The notes under the pieces: generated by a model | What the model was told of the DNA's origin: nothing | Seen by the model: only the letters and a program-made list of their open reading frames with translations | The model's database searches: none | DNA from: Ipomoea triloba | Lineage: Eukaryota > Streptophyta > Magnoliopsida > Solanales > Convolvulaceae | DNA: 64,000 nt | NCBI RefSeq assembly: GCF_003576645.1 | Contig: NC_044923.1 | Span: 4,798,428-4,862,427 of the forward strand | Direction of reading: 5' to 3' | Program-made: the position numbers and the translations under genes | In this document: positions 40,520 through 51,099 of the stretch, piece by piece | How the letters are laid out: every line of letters begins with the position of its first letter | How positions within the stretch are numbered: position 1 is the stretch's first letter

Positions 40520-41275
40520 TTAAGACATTAATTTGTTACCTGTGGAATCATGAGTTATGTGCCTTAAGAGTTAAGATTATTGGATGAGTGCGCTGAGGAC
40601 GTTCGGGCCTAGAAGTATATATAACTTAGGGATCGAAAACAACATTTCCATTTATAAACTTCGTTCTAAGAGAGATTATATCATTAAAATTTTAGAGTGC
40701 TACGCCATAGCTCATACTTGGCCATGGTCATGTTAACGGTTGGCCATTTCACCCACTCGGCAATGGCAAAAATAGAAAAGAAAAAATTACAACTTTTTTT
40801 TTTTAAATAAAGTTATAGATGTTTTTTGAAACGGTTGAAAGATAAAGATTAAAACAGCCAAAGTTACATAATTGAAAGAATAAAATTATTTTTTTATTTA
40901 AACATAATTTATAATGTTGTTTATAAATGCAAGAAAATTTTCCGTTTTGGTAGGTGACCAAATAACCTACAAATTAGAAGTGAAGAGAAGGGAATAAATG
41001 AATGTGTTGACTGTCGTCTGTAAAATTTATGTTTCAATTACATTTATTGAGAATTCAAAGGTAGTGGGTAAAGCTTTTTGAGAATGCATTGACAAAAATG
41101 AAAAAAAGTAAGCACATTGCGTGCTACTAATAATTTCTTTCTACTTACCACCTATACTATTATTAACGTAATTAATTAGATATTCATAATTGTATGCTTG
41201 CATGTGACTTGTCATGTCATAAGCATCATAATGTTGTATGATTCATCTGCAGATTAATTATATATGTTATAGAGG
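40520..41275. other. Non-genic stretch
   Basis: AT-rich DNA between the copia relic and the foldback; no gene, RNA or repeat border recognised. Confidence 0.4.
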
Positions 41276-41993
41276 AACTTTCAACTTTAATCCTCGACTA
41301 TTGTGATATTATCGCATTTAGTCCTATTTTTTTAATTTTATTATATTACATTCTTATTTTGAGCAACTTTCACTTTTAGTCATCGACTATTATAGCATTA
41401 CCACATTTAGTCATATTATTTTAATTTTGACATATAACAAAGGAAAAAAAAATCCTTATACATATTGTAACTCATATTTCTATGACTTACGATATAACAT
41501 GCTTTGATATTTACGATATTTCTAATGTGTTCGAAATACGAGTTACGTTATGTATAAGAATTTTTTTTTTTCAATTCTAATTTTGCCACGTTATATCCTT
41601 AAATTGACATATAACAAAAGGAAAAATCCTTATACATATCATAACTCATACAATATTACAAACTTTGATATTTACGATATTTCTAATGTATTCGAAATAT
41701 GAGTTATGATATGTGTAAGGATTTTTTTCTTTGTTATATATCAAAATTAAAAGAATAAAACTAAATGTAGCAATGTCACAATAGTCGATCGCTAAAAGTG
41801 AAAAATTGCTCAAAGTCATAGATGTAATATGGCAAAATTAAAAGAATAGGACTAAATGTGACAATGCCACAATAGTCAAGGACTAAAAGTATAACTTGTT
41901 TAAAGTCAGAGATGTAATATAACAAAATTAAAAGAATATAAATAAATAAATGTGATAATGTCACAATAGTCGATGACTAAAAGTAGAATTTTT
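41276..41993. mobile_element. Large foldback (inverted-repeat) element
   Basis: Left-arm blocks such as TTTTAGTCATCGACTATT and GATATTTACGATATTTCTAA recur in inverted or repeated form in the right half (AATAGTCGATGACTAAAAG near 41965). Each arm holds two variants of the outer unit. No coding and no clear TSD. Related single units occur near 49980-50060. Confidence 0.5.
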
Positions 41994-42805
41994 TCTTATG
42001 TTAAATCATAATAAATGATAAGACGTGAGTCGAGTTTGAATATGAATTTTATGCATAATAAATATGAATTCTGTATATTATAAAGTTAAATTTTATGTAT
42101 TGAATCATGGTTTACAGTGCCCTGGTTCACGATAAAAATTGTCTTACTTGAACTACAATCCTTGGACTATTAATTGGGGTAGCCCATTAAGACAATGGGC
42201 TTATTCGTACAATATATCCAAAGAGTAGCAGGCCCTTCAAGCCCCGTTGGGCTGTCATTGAGTCTTTTTGTGCAAAATTTATACGAAAGTTGTTTATTCA
42301 ATTTTTTAGACAAAGAAATTCTCAGCTATTATTAGAATGTATGTATTGCGTGTCTGTATCAACCTTATTCTCATATAATAACTTATAAATTACACAAGAA
42401 AAATAAACTGTACTAAAAAGATTTTGTACAGACTCGACCGGGAGGGTGTTGATCTGTTGGAATTAGAACCGTTAATTAAATCAAAATATTTTTAATTAAA
42501 AAGCAATGAACTAAATTTCATTCATTCAATACCCATAAATATGTGAATAAATGGCGGGGATCTATTCTAACTTAACACTAAATTTGCACCCACCTACTTA
42601 TACGGAGTATTATTGTTGGACTTAAATGAAGTGTGTTTCTTTGGTTAATTGTATTAGATGGATTTAAATAATATTTTTGGATGAAAAATGTTCATAAAAT
42701 TTCAAGAGACAAATTTATTTTGATTGGCTATTTTATAATCCTCAAGCTGCTAACTAAGCAGTCAACTAAGAGGTCAACTAAGAGCAACAACATCAGTTGA
42801 TTTCT

Positions 42806-42926
42806 TTAATGAGTTTTTGTCAAGATTACATGACTAGAAAGGGGAGAGAGTTATAGTGAGAAAAAAATAAAACATGCTGAATGTTGGGTTTTAAAAAAAA
42901 AAAGCTTTTTTTATATGATTAGGTGG
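42806..42926. repeat. Flanking unit duplicated on the other side of the copia element
   Basis: TTTAATGAGTTTTTGTCAAG through TATATGATTAGGTGG is nearly identical to 47481-47603. The insertion therefore lies in one unit of a pre-existing tandem duplication (unit about 155 bp including GCGCATGCACG). Confidence 0.85.
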
Positions 42927-42927
42927 A

Positions 42928-43133
42928 TGAACGTAGGATTTCCTTGATTAACTGAATTACAGATACAAACAGTACCTATATGAGAGTTAGCATAAAACTC
43001 TCCTAGCCTATAGGTACTTGACTATTGACTAAACTACTGATTCAACTAATATAAACATATAGTATAATGACTAAACTACTGATTCAACTAATATAAACAT
43101 ATAGTATAATAATATAATGTGACATGGTTAATA
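42928..43133 (-). repeat. 3' LTR of the copia element (with internal 42-bp duplication)
   Basis: TGAACGTAGGATTTCCTTG to GACATGGTTAATA, matching 47239-47448. The segment 43028-43069 is repeated at 43070-43111; the other LTR has it once. Confidence 0.88.
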
Positions 43134-43136
43134 CAC

Positions 43137-43220
43137 CCCCTCAAGCGCAAGGTTGAGAGGAGACAACATTGAGCTTGGCCCCTCAAGCGCAAGGTTGAGA
43201 GGAGACAACATTGAGCTTGG
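43137..43220. repeat. 42-bp tandem duplication beside the 3' LTR
   Basis: Copies at 43137-43178 and 43179-43220 start CCCCTCAAGCGCAAGGTTG. Period exactly 42. Confidence 0.9.
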
Positions 43221-43834
43221 TGCGGAGAGTAGAAAAGCGCTGTGCAGGTAACGGTTTGGTGAAGATGTCCGCTATCTGATCTTGAGTGGAGACAAAGCTG
43301 ACTGTGAATTCACCCGAAGTAAGGAAATCACCTAGGTAACTTCTGCAGCGAGGTCAGCTAAACCCTTGTACTCGGCTTCTGTAGAGGAGCGAGCAACCGT
43401 GCGTTGCTTCCGAGAGACCCATGAGATCAGGTTAGAACCATAGAACACGGCATAGCCACTAGTAGATTTCCTGTCAACTGGATACCCTGCCCAGTCGGAG
43501 TTAGAATAACCATGTAGAGTAGAATGCGTAGACGGTGCAATATGAAGGCCCGTTTCCAGTGTACCTTTAACATAACGCAAAACCCTCTTAAGCAATCCCC
43601 AGTGATCTGCCGTGGGCGAGTGCATGAACTGACAAAGCCGGTTCACAGAAAAGGACAAATCTGGCCTGGTGATAGTCAGATACTGTAAGGCGCCCACAAT
43701 ACATCGATACTGCGTAGGATTGTCATGGGGCTCCAATGACGGTGAGGTGGACTGGGTAACAGCCGCTGGTGTGGCTAGCGCTTTGCAGTCAGTCATGCCC
43801 GCTCGAACAAGAATGTCTTGCATATACCGCTTCT

Positions 43835-43918
43835 GGGAGAGCAGAAATCCACCACCATAAGACAGAGTCTGTATCCGGGAGAGCAGAAATCCACCACCAT
43901 AAGACAGAGTCTGTATCC
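43835..43918. repeat. Exact 42-bp tandem duplication in RT
   Basis: Copies at 43835-43876 and 43877-43918 start GGGAGAGCAGAAATCCACC and encode a doubled IQTLSYGGGFLLS. They are identical. Confidence 0.92.
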
Positions 43919-43945
43919 CGAGGAAGAACCCAGGGGCACCTAAGT

Positions 43946-44029
43946 CCCGGATCTTAAAGGTGCTACTGAGGCGGAGAAGGAGAGAATCCCGGATCTTAAA
44001 GGTGCTACTGAGGCGGAGAAGGAGAGAAC
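43946..44029. repeat. Exact 42-bp tandem duplication in RT
   Basis: Copies at 43946-43987 and 43988-44029 start CCCGGATCTTAAAGGTGC and encode a doubled LLLRLSSTFKIRD. They differ at most in the final bases. Confidence 0.92.
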
Positions 44030-45925
44030 CAACCAACGCGGCGTCGTTACCCATCATGATGATGTCATCAACATAAACAAGAAGAAAAACCCGAGAATCA
44101 CCAGATGTGAAGTTAAAAAAGGAGACATCAGTTTTGGAGGACGCAAAACCGGCAGAGAGTAGGAAGTCGTGCAGTCGTTTGAACCAGGCACGAGGTGCTT
44201 GTTTTAGCCCATAAAGAAAACGCTGTAGCTGACATACGTGATCGGGATTGAGAGGATCTTCGTACCCTGGAGGTTGCTTCATATAAACTGTTTCGGATAG
44301 ATGCCCATTCAAGAAGGCATTATGAACGTCTAGTTGACGCAGAACCCAGGAATGTGAAACAACAAGCGAGAACAGAAGTCTGACTGTGGTGGGTTTCACT
44401 ACCGGACTGAAGGTGTCAAAGAAATCCTCTCCAGCAACTTGGTTAAACCCTTTTGCAACTAGTCGAGCTTTATACCGTTCAATAGTGCCATCTGCTTTGC
44501 GTTTGGTGCGGAAAACCCATTTACAGCCGACAATATTCATAAGCGGAGTTGCTGGTATTAATTTCCATGTGTTATTATGCAGTAAGGCATTGAACTCTTG
44601 ATCCATTGCATCCCTCCAGTGAGAATGTTTTACGGCCTGAGTATAGCAAGTTGGGTCTGTGGTGGTATGTAAAGCATAAAATTGCTCCCCTGTACCCTTG
44701 GTCTTTTTGCGCGTGCGCATAGCATGAACACCTGCTGTAGCCTGTTTAGTTTTACCTTGAGCAGTAGGTGTTTGCGTCTCGGAAGTGGATGACGAACGTG
44801 AGTCAGTCTGTGTTCGAGATGAGTCACTCGGGGGAACAAAGGGATCCGAGACGGTAGGATCTGACTTCAATGGAGAGGTAGTCGTACAGACAGGAGCAGT
44901 TGCCCAGGGTAAATCTGTAGAAGATGAAGAGACAATCTCCTGCAAGGGTTCCTGAAACGGAAAAACGTTTTCATCAAAACGAACATGGCGACAGGTGTAG
45001 ATTCTACCAGTGTTAAGGTCCATGCAGCGGTATCCCCTATAAGTGACTGGGTAACCTAAGAAGACACAAGGGGCAGAGCGGTACTCAATTTTGTGACGAT
45101 TATAGGGTCGAAGATATGGGTAGCAACGACAGCCGAAGACACGAAAAAATGTGTACAGCGGATGAGTGTTGTATATTTGGAAATGAGGAGTTTGGAACTG
45201 TATGGCGGAGGAGGGTAAGCAGTTAATCAGAAACGTGGCTGACTCAAAGGCATAATCCCAGTATTTTAGAGGTGTTGAACTTTGGGCGAGTAAAGAAAGC
45301 CCTGTTTCGACTATGTGCCGGTTAGGGCGTTTTACCCTGCCATTTTGTTCGTGGGTATAAGCGCATGACTGACGGTGCGAGATACCTAATGACTCAAAAA
45401 TGTTATGTAGGTGACAGTATTCCCCTCACAAATCAGACTGTATGGCTTTGATAGAACGCGAAAATCGACGTTCTACCATTGTCCGAAACAAAGTAAAAAT
45501 TTTATAAATTTCATATTTTACACGCAGTGGATAAAACCAGGTATACCTGGTATAGTCATCTACGAAAAGTACAAAATAGCGGTAGCCAGAATGTGAAATA
45601 ACAGGTGACGGACCCCATATATCCGTGAATATTAAATCTAATACAGAAGTACTGTTATTTGAAACCCTATCTAATGGGAATCGTGACGATTTTCCGAGTT
45701 GACAGGCCGAGCAGACTTCTAAGGCGTGATCTTTAGGAGAAGTGACTGGACAGTGTTTAAGAATACGGTGCAGGACTTGACTGTGCGGGTGACCCAACTG
45801 CTGATACCAAATCTTTGACGACGCTCGGGCGAAAAGGAAGGCTTTATGATTGTGAGGAAGTAACAACCGATACAAACCGCCCGATGTGACACCTTTAAGA
45901 AGCACTGCTTGAGTGGTGCAATCCT

Positions 45926-47161
45926 TCACAAGAAAGCAATTTTTATGAAATTCAAAAACACATCATTTTCATTAGTGAATTTATAAACAGAAAGTAATGA
46001 CAGTGACAAATTTGGGACATGAAGAATATTGGTCATTTTTAAAGGGTGCAACTTAGAGGGAATAACCGTGCGACCCACACTTGTGATATCCAAACCTGAA
46101 CCATTTCCCACTTTTAGAACATCGTTTCTAGTGTACGGCTCAAACTGATCAATCAAGCCGACGTCGGGTGTGGCATGGGCCGTCGAGATTGCGCCATCGC
46201 CGGAGAACGCCGCATGGGCTTGCTGCGCCGGTCTGTCATCGTAACGCCGAAAGCAATTCACGGTAGTGTGACCATAGTTCCGGCAAATTTGACACCTCGG
46301 GGAATTACGGCCACCGTTACGCCCTCCATTGCCATTTCCACGACCGCGCCACTACCTGCCGCCGCGGCCACCGGAATTACGGCCGCCGGTATTGGATCCA
46401 TTTCTGCCACGTCCAGCGTAAAATGCTGCGGGCACGTTGTGCGACTGCGAGAGATCTGCGCCGCCTAGCTCTTCTGCATGAAGAAACTCTTGGGCCTGAA
46501 GATGATCGGCCAGTTGCGGAAGGGTGATTGGCGTCGCAGCCGCCGTCAAGGTGCTCGCCATGGAACGGAACTCCGGTCGCAATCCCCGGAGAACGTACAA
46601 GATCTGCTCATCGGCAGTTAAGGGGCGTCCGGCCAACGACAATGCCTCGACAAGCATCTGCGCTTGCCCTAGATATTCAGCCGGCGTCGAGTTGCCTTGC
46701 CGTAGGGTTTGAAATTGCCCTAGGAGGCTGAGGCATCTGGTGCGCGATTGGGATGCGAAAGCTGCAGTGATCGACTCCCAAACTTCGCGTGACGTTGCCT
46801 TGCCGACAGCCAAGTACATGACTTCGCTGGTTAGAGAGGAAACGATCAAGGAAAGGATCCCTTGATCCTGTTGCACCCACAGCGCATGCGCCGGATTGGA
46901 GACCGGAGGCTGCGGGGCTGTGACCGATGACGGGACGGCGGAGGGGACGGTGGACGGAGGGCAAGGTAGTGATCGATCGAGGTAACCTAACAGAGATTGG
47001 CTACGTAGAAAGGGGAGACTTTGGGTTCGCCAGTAGATGTAGTTTCTGGCGGTGAGCTTGATGGTCACATGGTGGTTTGCGGTGGAGATGGTGGGTGCCG
47101 GAGGTGGCGATGGAGTGGCGATGGCCGGAGTAATGGCTCCATTGGCAGTAGGCGTCGTCAT
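45926..47161 (-). pseudogene. copia gag and protease region
   Basis: From the ATG at 47161 an open frame of 269 codons encodes gag (KLTARNYIYWRTQSLPFLRS, VYLAVGKATSREVWE-like segment, LRQGNSTPAEYLGQAQ). It ends at TAG 46352-46354 in the Gly/Arg-rich tail. The same frame continues with the zinc knuckle CQICRNYGHTTVNC and then protease-flanking DNA (DVLKVGNGSGLDI, ILHVPNLSLSLLS). The catalytic DTGA/DSGA segment is missing, apparently by deletion near 46170. A one-base loss in a T run near 45960 shifts the frame before pol. The 5'UTR between ATG and LTR is short (about 75 bp). Confidence 0.85.
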
Positions 47162-47238
47162 CGGAGGAAAAAAAAAAAGGATCGGAAGGGAGTTAGGTTG
47201 TTGAGAACGGAGAGGACCTAACCTAGGCTGATACCAGA

Positions 47239-47448
47239 TGAACGTAGGATTTCCTTGATTAACTGAATTACAAATACAAACAGTACCTATATGAGAGTTA
47301 GCATAAAACTCTATTACAGATACAAACAGTACCTATATGAGAGTTAGTATAAAACTCTCCTAGCCTATAGGTACTTGACTATTGACAAAACTACTGATTC
47401 AACTAATATAAACATATAGTATAATAATATAATGTGACATGGTTAATA
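47239..47448 (-). repeat. 5' LTR of the copia element
   Basis: Matches 42928-43133, but has its own 46-bp imperfect tandem duplication (ATTACAAATACAAACAGTAC unit, about 47270-47361). The two LTRs differ by these indels and a few substitutions. Confidence 0.85.
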
Positions 47449-47604
47449 AGGTGGCGCATGCACGTCACATATTGTACTTTAATGAGTTTTTGTCAAGATT
47501 ACATGACTAGAAAGGGGAGAGAGTTATAGTGAGAAAAAAAATAAAACATGCTGAATGTTGGGTTTTAAAAAAAGAAAAGCTTTTTTTATATGATTAGGTG
47601 GCGC

Positions 47605-48039
47605 ATGCACGACACATATTGTACTCCTAACACGCCAATCGACACAACTTTCTCCTCCTCCTCCCTCCGTAGGCCCGCAAAAAACTCAACTTACTCCAAA
47701 ATCAATTTCTTCTCTTTCCTACCCCTCTTCCCTTCATTTCAGGATCTCTCCCCTCCATCTTGGTAAAAGAAAAAAAAATCCTTAAAATTCACAAATGAGG
47801 ATGCCCTAATTAGTTAAAATGAGATTAGTACCCACAACATTGTTAAATCCATACATCTCTTTTTTAGTTTTGTAGATTTCAAAGTGTACATCATACATTT
47901 ACTAGCAAAAAAAATAAAAATTATTAACTTATTTTGAGGTAGTTGAGAATTGAGTTACACCCGAGATCTAAGTGAAATTTTTTAATTAATGTAAGAAACG
48001 TACATATAATACCACCCTCTGTATCTACTGCACCCAGTA

Positions 48040-48085
<46 letters not shown>

Positions 48086-48240
48086 GGAGAAACATGAAAG
48101 CAAATATTATAGAACATGAAGATATTACAAGGCTTGAAATCTTCCCTTCAACCAGATCTAAAGATTAAACCCACATTTAATCTCACGATCTGAGTTTTTA
48201 TTACAACTTTATTCGCACAACTTATTCTAAATTAAATCAT
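47605..48240. other. Non-genic stretch with (AAT)n
   Basis: Pyrimidine-rich DNA at 47640-47760, then AT-rich DNA with an (AAT)n microsatellite at about 48042-48083. The last 100 bp before 48244 may be 3'UTR of the small Cys-rich gene. Confidence 0.5.
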
Positions 48241-48243
48241 CCA

Positions 48244-48459
48244 TCAGAGAATACTGCACGATGATGAAGCCTTAGCTTCCTCGGCGCCGGCGCCGGAGCC
48301 GGAATTGCTCTCCCCGCCGGCGCCGGTCTTAACGCCGGGCCATCCCTTGCACTGACAGTGTTGGCCGTCGGGAATCCGCTGGTAAACCGAGGGGACATGG
48401 CGTCCGCAGCCCCCCCAGGAGGTCTTGCCGCAGGTCGAACATTGAACCTCGTAACACAT
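48244..48459 (-). CDS. Small conserved Cys-rich plant protein (71 aa)
   Basis: A single-exon minus-strand frame from the ATG at 48459. The N-terminal half is MCYEVQCSTCGKTSWGGCGRH, with Cys2, Cys7-x2-Cys10, Cys18 and His21, then VPSVYQRIPDGQHCQCKGWPG with Cys35 and Cys37. This spacing is familiar from a family of small uncharacterised plant proteins and suggests a zinc-binding fold. The C-terminal half is Gly/Ser/Ala-rich and low in complexity. It ends in Cys-Ser-Ile-Leu, which has the form of a CaaL prenylation box. GC content is clearly higher than the surroundings, as expected of a real exon. Function unknown. I recognise the N-terminal pattern from memory; a family search was not possible. 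Confidence 0.82.
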   Translation of the reverse strand: MCYEVQCSTCGKTSWGGCGRHVPSVYQRIPDGQHCQCKGWPGVKTGAGGESNSGSGAGAEEAKASSSCSIL

Positions 48460-48469
48460 GATTTGTCGA

Positions 48470-49530
48470 TCTATTCAAAGTTCTTTGGAAAATTTTGAGT
48501 TTCAGATCGGAGCTCAATTCTGCATCAAAAACCGATGAAACGAATCAGTTCTTATAGAGTGGCGTTGGGCACAAAGTTTCTGAATGGATTTGACTTTGGA
48601 TTAATCGTTAACTTCGAATTATTGAAGTCTACGATGATGGGATGGAATTGGGGATGATTGCAGGGGCTGACTCGATGTTAGGATATTGTAAATGACGGGC
48701 AAGTTGGGGATTTGGGTTTTATTCCGTTCACATTTGGGTGTGTTTATATCATAATTAAAAACAAACACTTCTCCTACAAGGTTGAATCCCAACTCCAAAG
48801 GTCTCACATATGGTTTGAAAAAATATAAATCAAGCTCAACAAACAGGGTTCAAAGGGATCTGCCCACTTTAGGTATAATCCCCACGGTATCGTTGCAAGG
48901 TTCGAAACTTTGTCTCCTTTCTTAAATACTACGTACTAAATCAGTGAACTAAATCTGTACAGACTAATTAAAAGCAACACTAGTATGCGATGGTGTGGAT
49001 GTATTTTTTAACTTGTATAAGTACACTTAAAGTCTACATACAACTCTAAAAGTTTATTGCTCAAAATTACAAGTTCAATTGATGATATGTAAAGTGCACT
49101 TAGGCCAGTTACACTCGTACTCATCATAGAGTGCAATTGGTAGTGTTGTGAAATGTACTCAAAATTTGAGCCAACTATCTTAAAGAAACTTTAAAATAAC
49201 AATAAAGACTAACATAGAACAAGTTATCTTAAGATAAACAAAAAAGACCTAAAAAGGGTACTATGCTTGAGCTCATATCTATGCAAAGTGCACATACATG
49301 AGTCACCTCTTACAACAAGTTTACGCTCACAAAATCACATCGGAACCATTATATTCAAGTCTTAGGATGGATTTGGTCTCATAAATTTTGAGATCTGATC
49401 TCAAATTGTACAAATATCTCACAAACTTATTACAGATCACAATCTTCTCAACCTTTAGATAGTTTAAACAAAATTAAGAACTCAATTATTAGGAATCTAG
49501 TACTTGAGATAAGATATGAATAAATATACG
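48470..49530. other. Upstream and intergenic DNA, no gene seen
   Basis: The region 48470-48800 is likely 5'UTR and promoter of the small Cys-rich gene. Beyond it is AT-rich DNA without recognisable coding. Confidence 0.45.
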
Positions 49531-49534
49531 GCTT

Positions 49535-49540
<6 letters not shown>

Positions 49541-49598
<58 letters not shown>
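49541..49598. repeat. (TA)n microsatellite
   Basis: About 29 TA units follow a short GT run; a poly-A run lies at 49657-49681. Confidence 0.9.
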
Positions 49599-49599
<1 letters not shown>

Positions 49600-50519
49600 C
49601 TGAAGATTTTTATGTACTTCTCATACAAAGAAATAGAGACAACTCGAGAACATCCTTAAAAAAAAAAAAAAAAAAAAAAAAGAATAGTACTAAAATATTT
49701 TACCTTACTTCTCCTCTAAGTACTCAATTTGGAAGTATTTAATATAATATTACAAGTTGTTCAAAAAAGCTTTTCAATTTTTTACAAAAATTAATTAACT
49801 TATTGCCATATTGATGTAAATTTCTTGCCAAAATAATTACTTCACATGGATTATTTCAGACACTTTATTTTTGCTAGAGTTAAATATTTTTTGTACTTAA
49901 TTGACTCTTAAACTTCGATAGGTTTACCACATTACGTCTTATGTTAACATATAACTTGATAGTTTTCTCTCTATTAATACTTAATTTAGTCATTGACTAT
50001 AATGATTTTATCTAATTTAGTCATTGACCATAGGGATTTTTCCAATATAGTACTCAACTATAGTGATTTTTCTCGATTTATTAGTCCTTGATTCTAACAA
50101 CCAAGGATTCAATTAGGTAAAATCATTAAATTAAAGTCGAAGACTATCGAAAAATGACTATGAATGCTATGCAAATATATAAAGAAATAAATTTACACAT
50201 TTATTACAAGTTATATAACTTTTAGAGTAATGGTAAGCGTTTAATCTTCACATTTGGTATTAAAACATGTCACACCTTTGATGGAATATGAAGTGCACAC
50301 TTATGTAATTAGAAATACAGTCCTATAAAAAAAATATAACTCCTAAAATCGTACATAGCATCCACAAATAATAATATCAGGATTCTAAATGCACAAAAAT
50401 TATTAAACCACCCCTCCGTAAATATTTGTAAATAAATAATCCAACAAATCTAAAAACAAAAAATGACCATGCACGATCCCAATATCAAAAGTCAAGATTA
50501 ATCATTAATTAGTTCTCAT

Positions 50520-51059
50520 GTGGGGAGAGGTTCTCATATTATCCTCTCTCTATACATACAATATATATATATATATTGTGTGATGATCTATTCTTTAAAA
50601 AAAATTGATGCACTTTAAGCTTATAATCTATGCACCTTAAGTTGGATTAAAATAAATATGGCTTTATAGAGAAAATCTTATAAACAATATTGGTTGTGTT
50701 TTGAAACTTAAAAAAAAAAACGCACTTTAAGAAGGAAAATAACGCACCTAAAGCCTTAGGTCGGCGCACCTTAATCACACAAATCACGCATCTTAAGAAA
50801 AAAAACCACACACCTAAAGCTTTAGACCGACGTGATGCACTTAACTTTCAACAACTAGCACACCTTAAGCTCAAAATCACGCACCTTAAGAAGAAAAACC
50901 ACGCACCTCATAAAGAAAAATCATGCACCTTAAGTTTGACCCATATGAAAAATGACCAAATTGCCACCGCGTTTTTTAAACGTTGATATTTGCAAGATCA
51001 TTGGCTCTCCTCTCATCGCACAACCGCACCTAAGCATCTCAACCACATTTCAACCGTAT

Positions 51060-51092
<33 letters not shown>
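50520..51092. mobile_element. TA-bounded element with GCACCTTAAG array
   Basis: Begins with CTCATGTGGGGAGAGGTTCTC and (TA)n, carries CGCACCTTAAG / CACCTAAAGCTTTAGAC units at 50600-50945, then AAATTGCCACCGC, CGCACCTAAGCAT and a terminal (TA)n. Collinear with the insertion in intron 3 of gene 3 (26425-27290). Confidence 0.55.
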
Positions 51093-51093
<1 letters not shown>

Positions 51094-51099
51094 ACAAAT

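Larger units (their letters stand above)
38858..40520 (-). pseudogene. Decayed Ty1/copia reverse transcriptase, split by a TRIM element
   Basis: On the minus strand, 40220-40500 encodes a broken start of the RT domain, including a motif like RADGTIERYKARFVAK. After the TRIM insertion, 39338-39503 gives WFVRHLDVHNAFLNG and KQPPGYIA, and 38858-39325 gives VIVYVDGILIMSS, FKIRDMGQLSFFLGIE and LLSQQKYMLEILKRLGM. Frames change between blocks. The catalytic YVDD is YVDG, so activity is lost even apart from the breaks. No LTRs or integrase were identified. Confidence 0.85.
43186..45929 (-). pseudogene. copia pol: integrase, reverse transcriptase, RNase H
   Basis: Reading down the minus strand: GAG-pre-integrase (WYQQLGHPHSQVLHRIL with CSACQLGKS), integrase core (LDLIFTDIWGPSP and FVDDYTRYTWFYPL), then an in-frame TGA at 45426-45428 just before GEY. 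The same frame continues open to TAG at 43332. It includes RT (WVFRTKRKADGTIERYKARL, DVHNAFLNG, LLVYVDDIIMM intact) and RNase H (SDWAGYPVDRKSTSGYAVF, ARSSTEAEY). Past the TAG and an apparent deletion, DNA for TQDQIADIFTKPLPAQRF remains (to about 43186). Two in-frame 42-bp duplications sit in the RT. Not functional as read. Confidence 0.9.
42926..47448 (-). mobile_element. Ty1/copia LTR retrotransposon, non-functional copy
   Basis: LTRs lie at about 42928-43133 and 47239-47448. Beside the right (5') LTR, the minus strand has TGGTATCAGCCTAGG, a primer site for initiator tRNA-Met. Beside the left (3') LTR is the purine tract TTGAGGGGGTG. The flanking repeat AGGTGG (42921-42926, 47449-47454) gives a 5- or 6-bp target duplication. 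Gene order gag, protease, integrase, RT, RNase H is that of copia elements. The LTR outer ends are TATTA..., not the usual TG. Several 42-bp tandem copies disturb the sequence. Confidence 0.9.
42781..47806. mobile_element. Possible Harbinger-like host element around the copia insertion
   Basis: GAGCAACAACATCAG at 42781 and the inverse GGGCATCCTCATTTG ending at 47806 are similar ends flanked by TAA on both sides (42778-42780, 47807-47809). If correct, a MITE of about 0.5 kb received the copia element. The ends match only loosely. Confidence 0.35.

Noticed and set aside
46175..47221. Plus-strand and alternative-frame proteins over the copia gag
   Set aside because: High-GC shadow frames opposite the gag gene.
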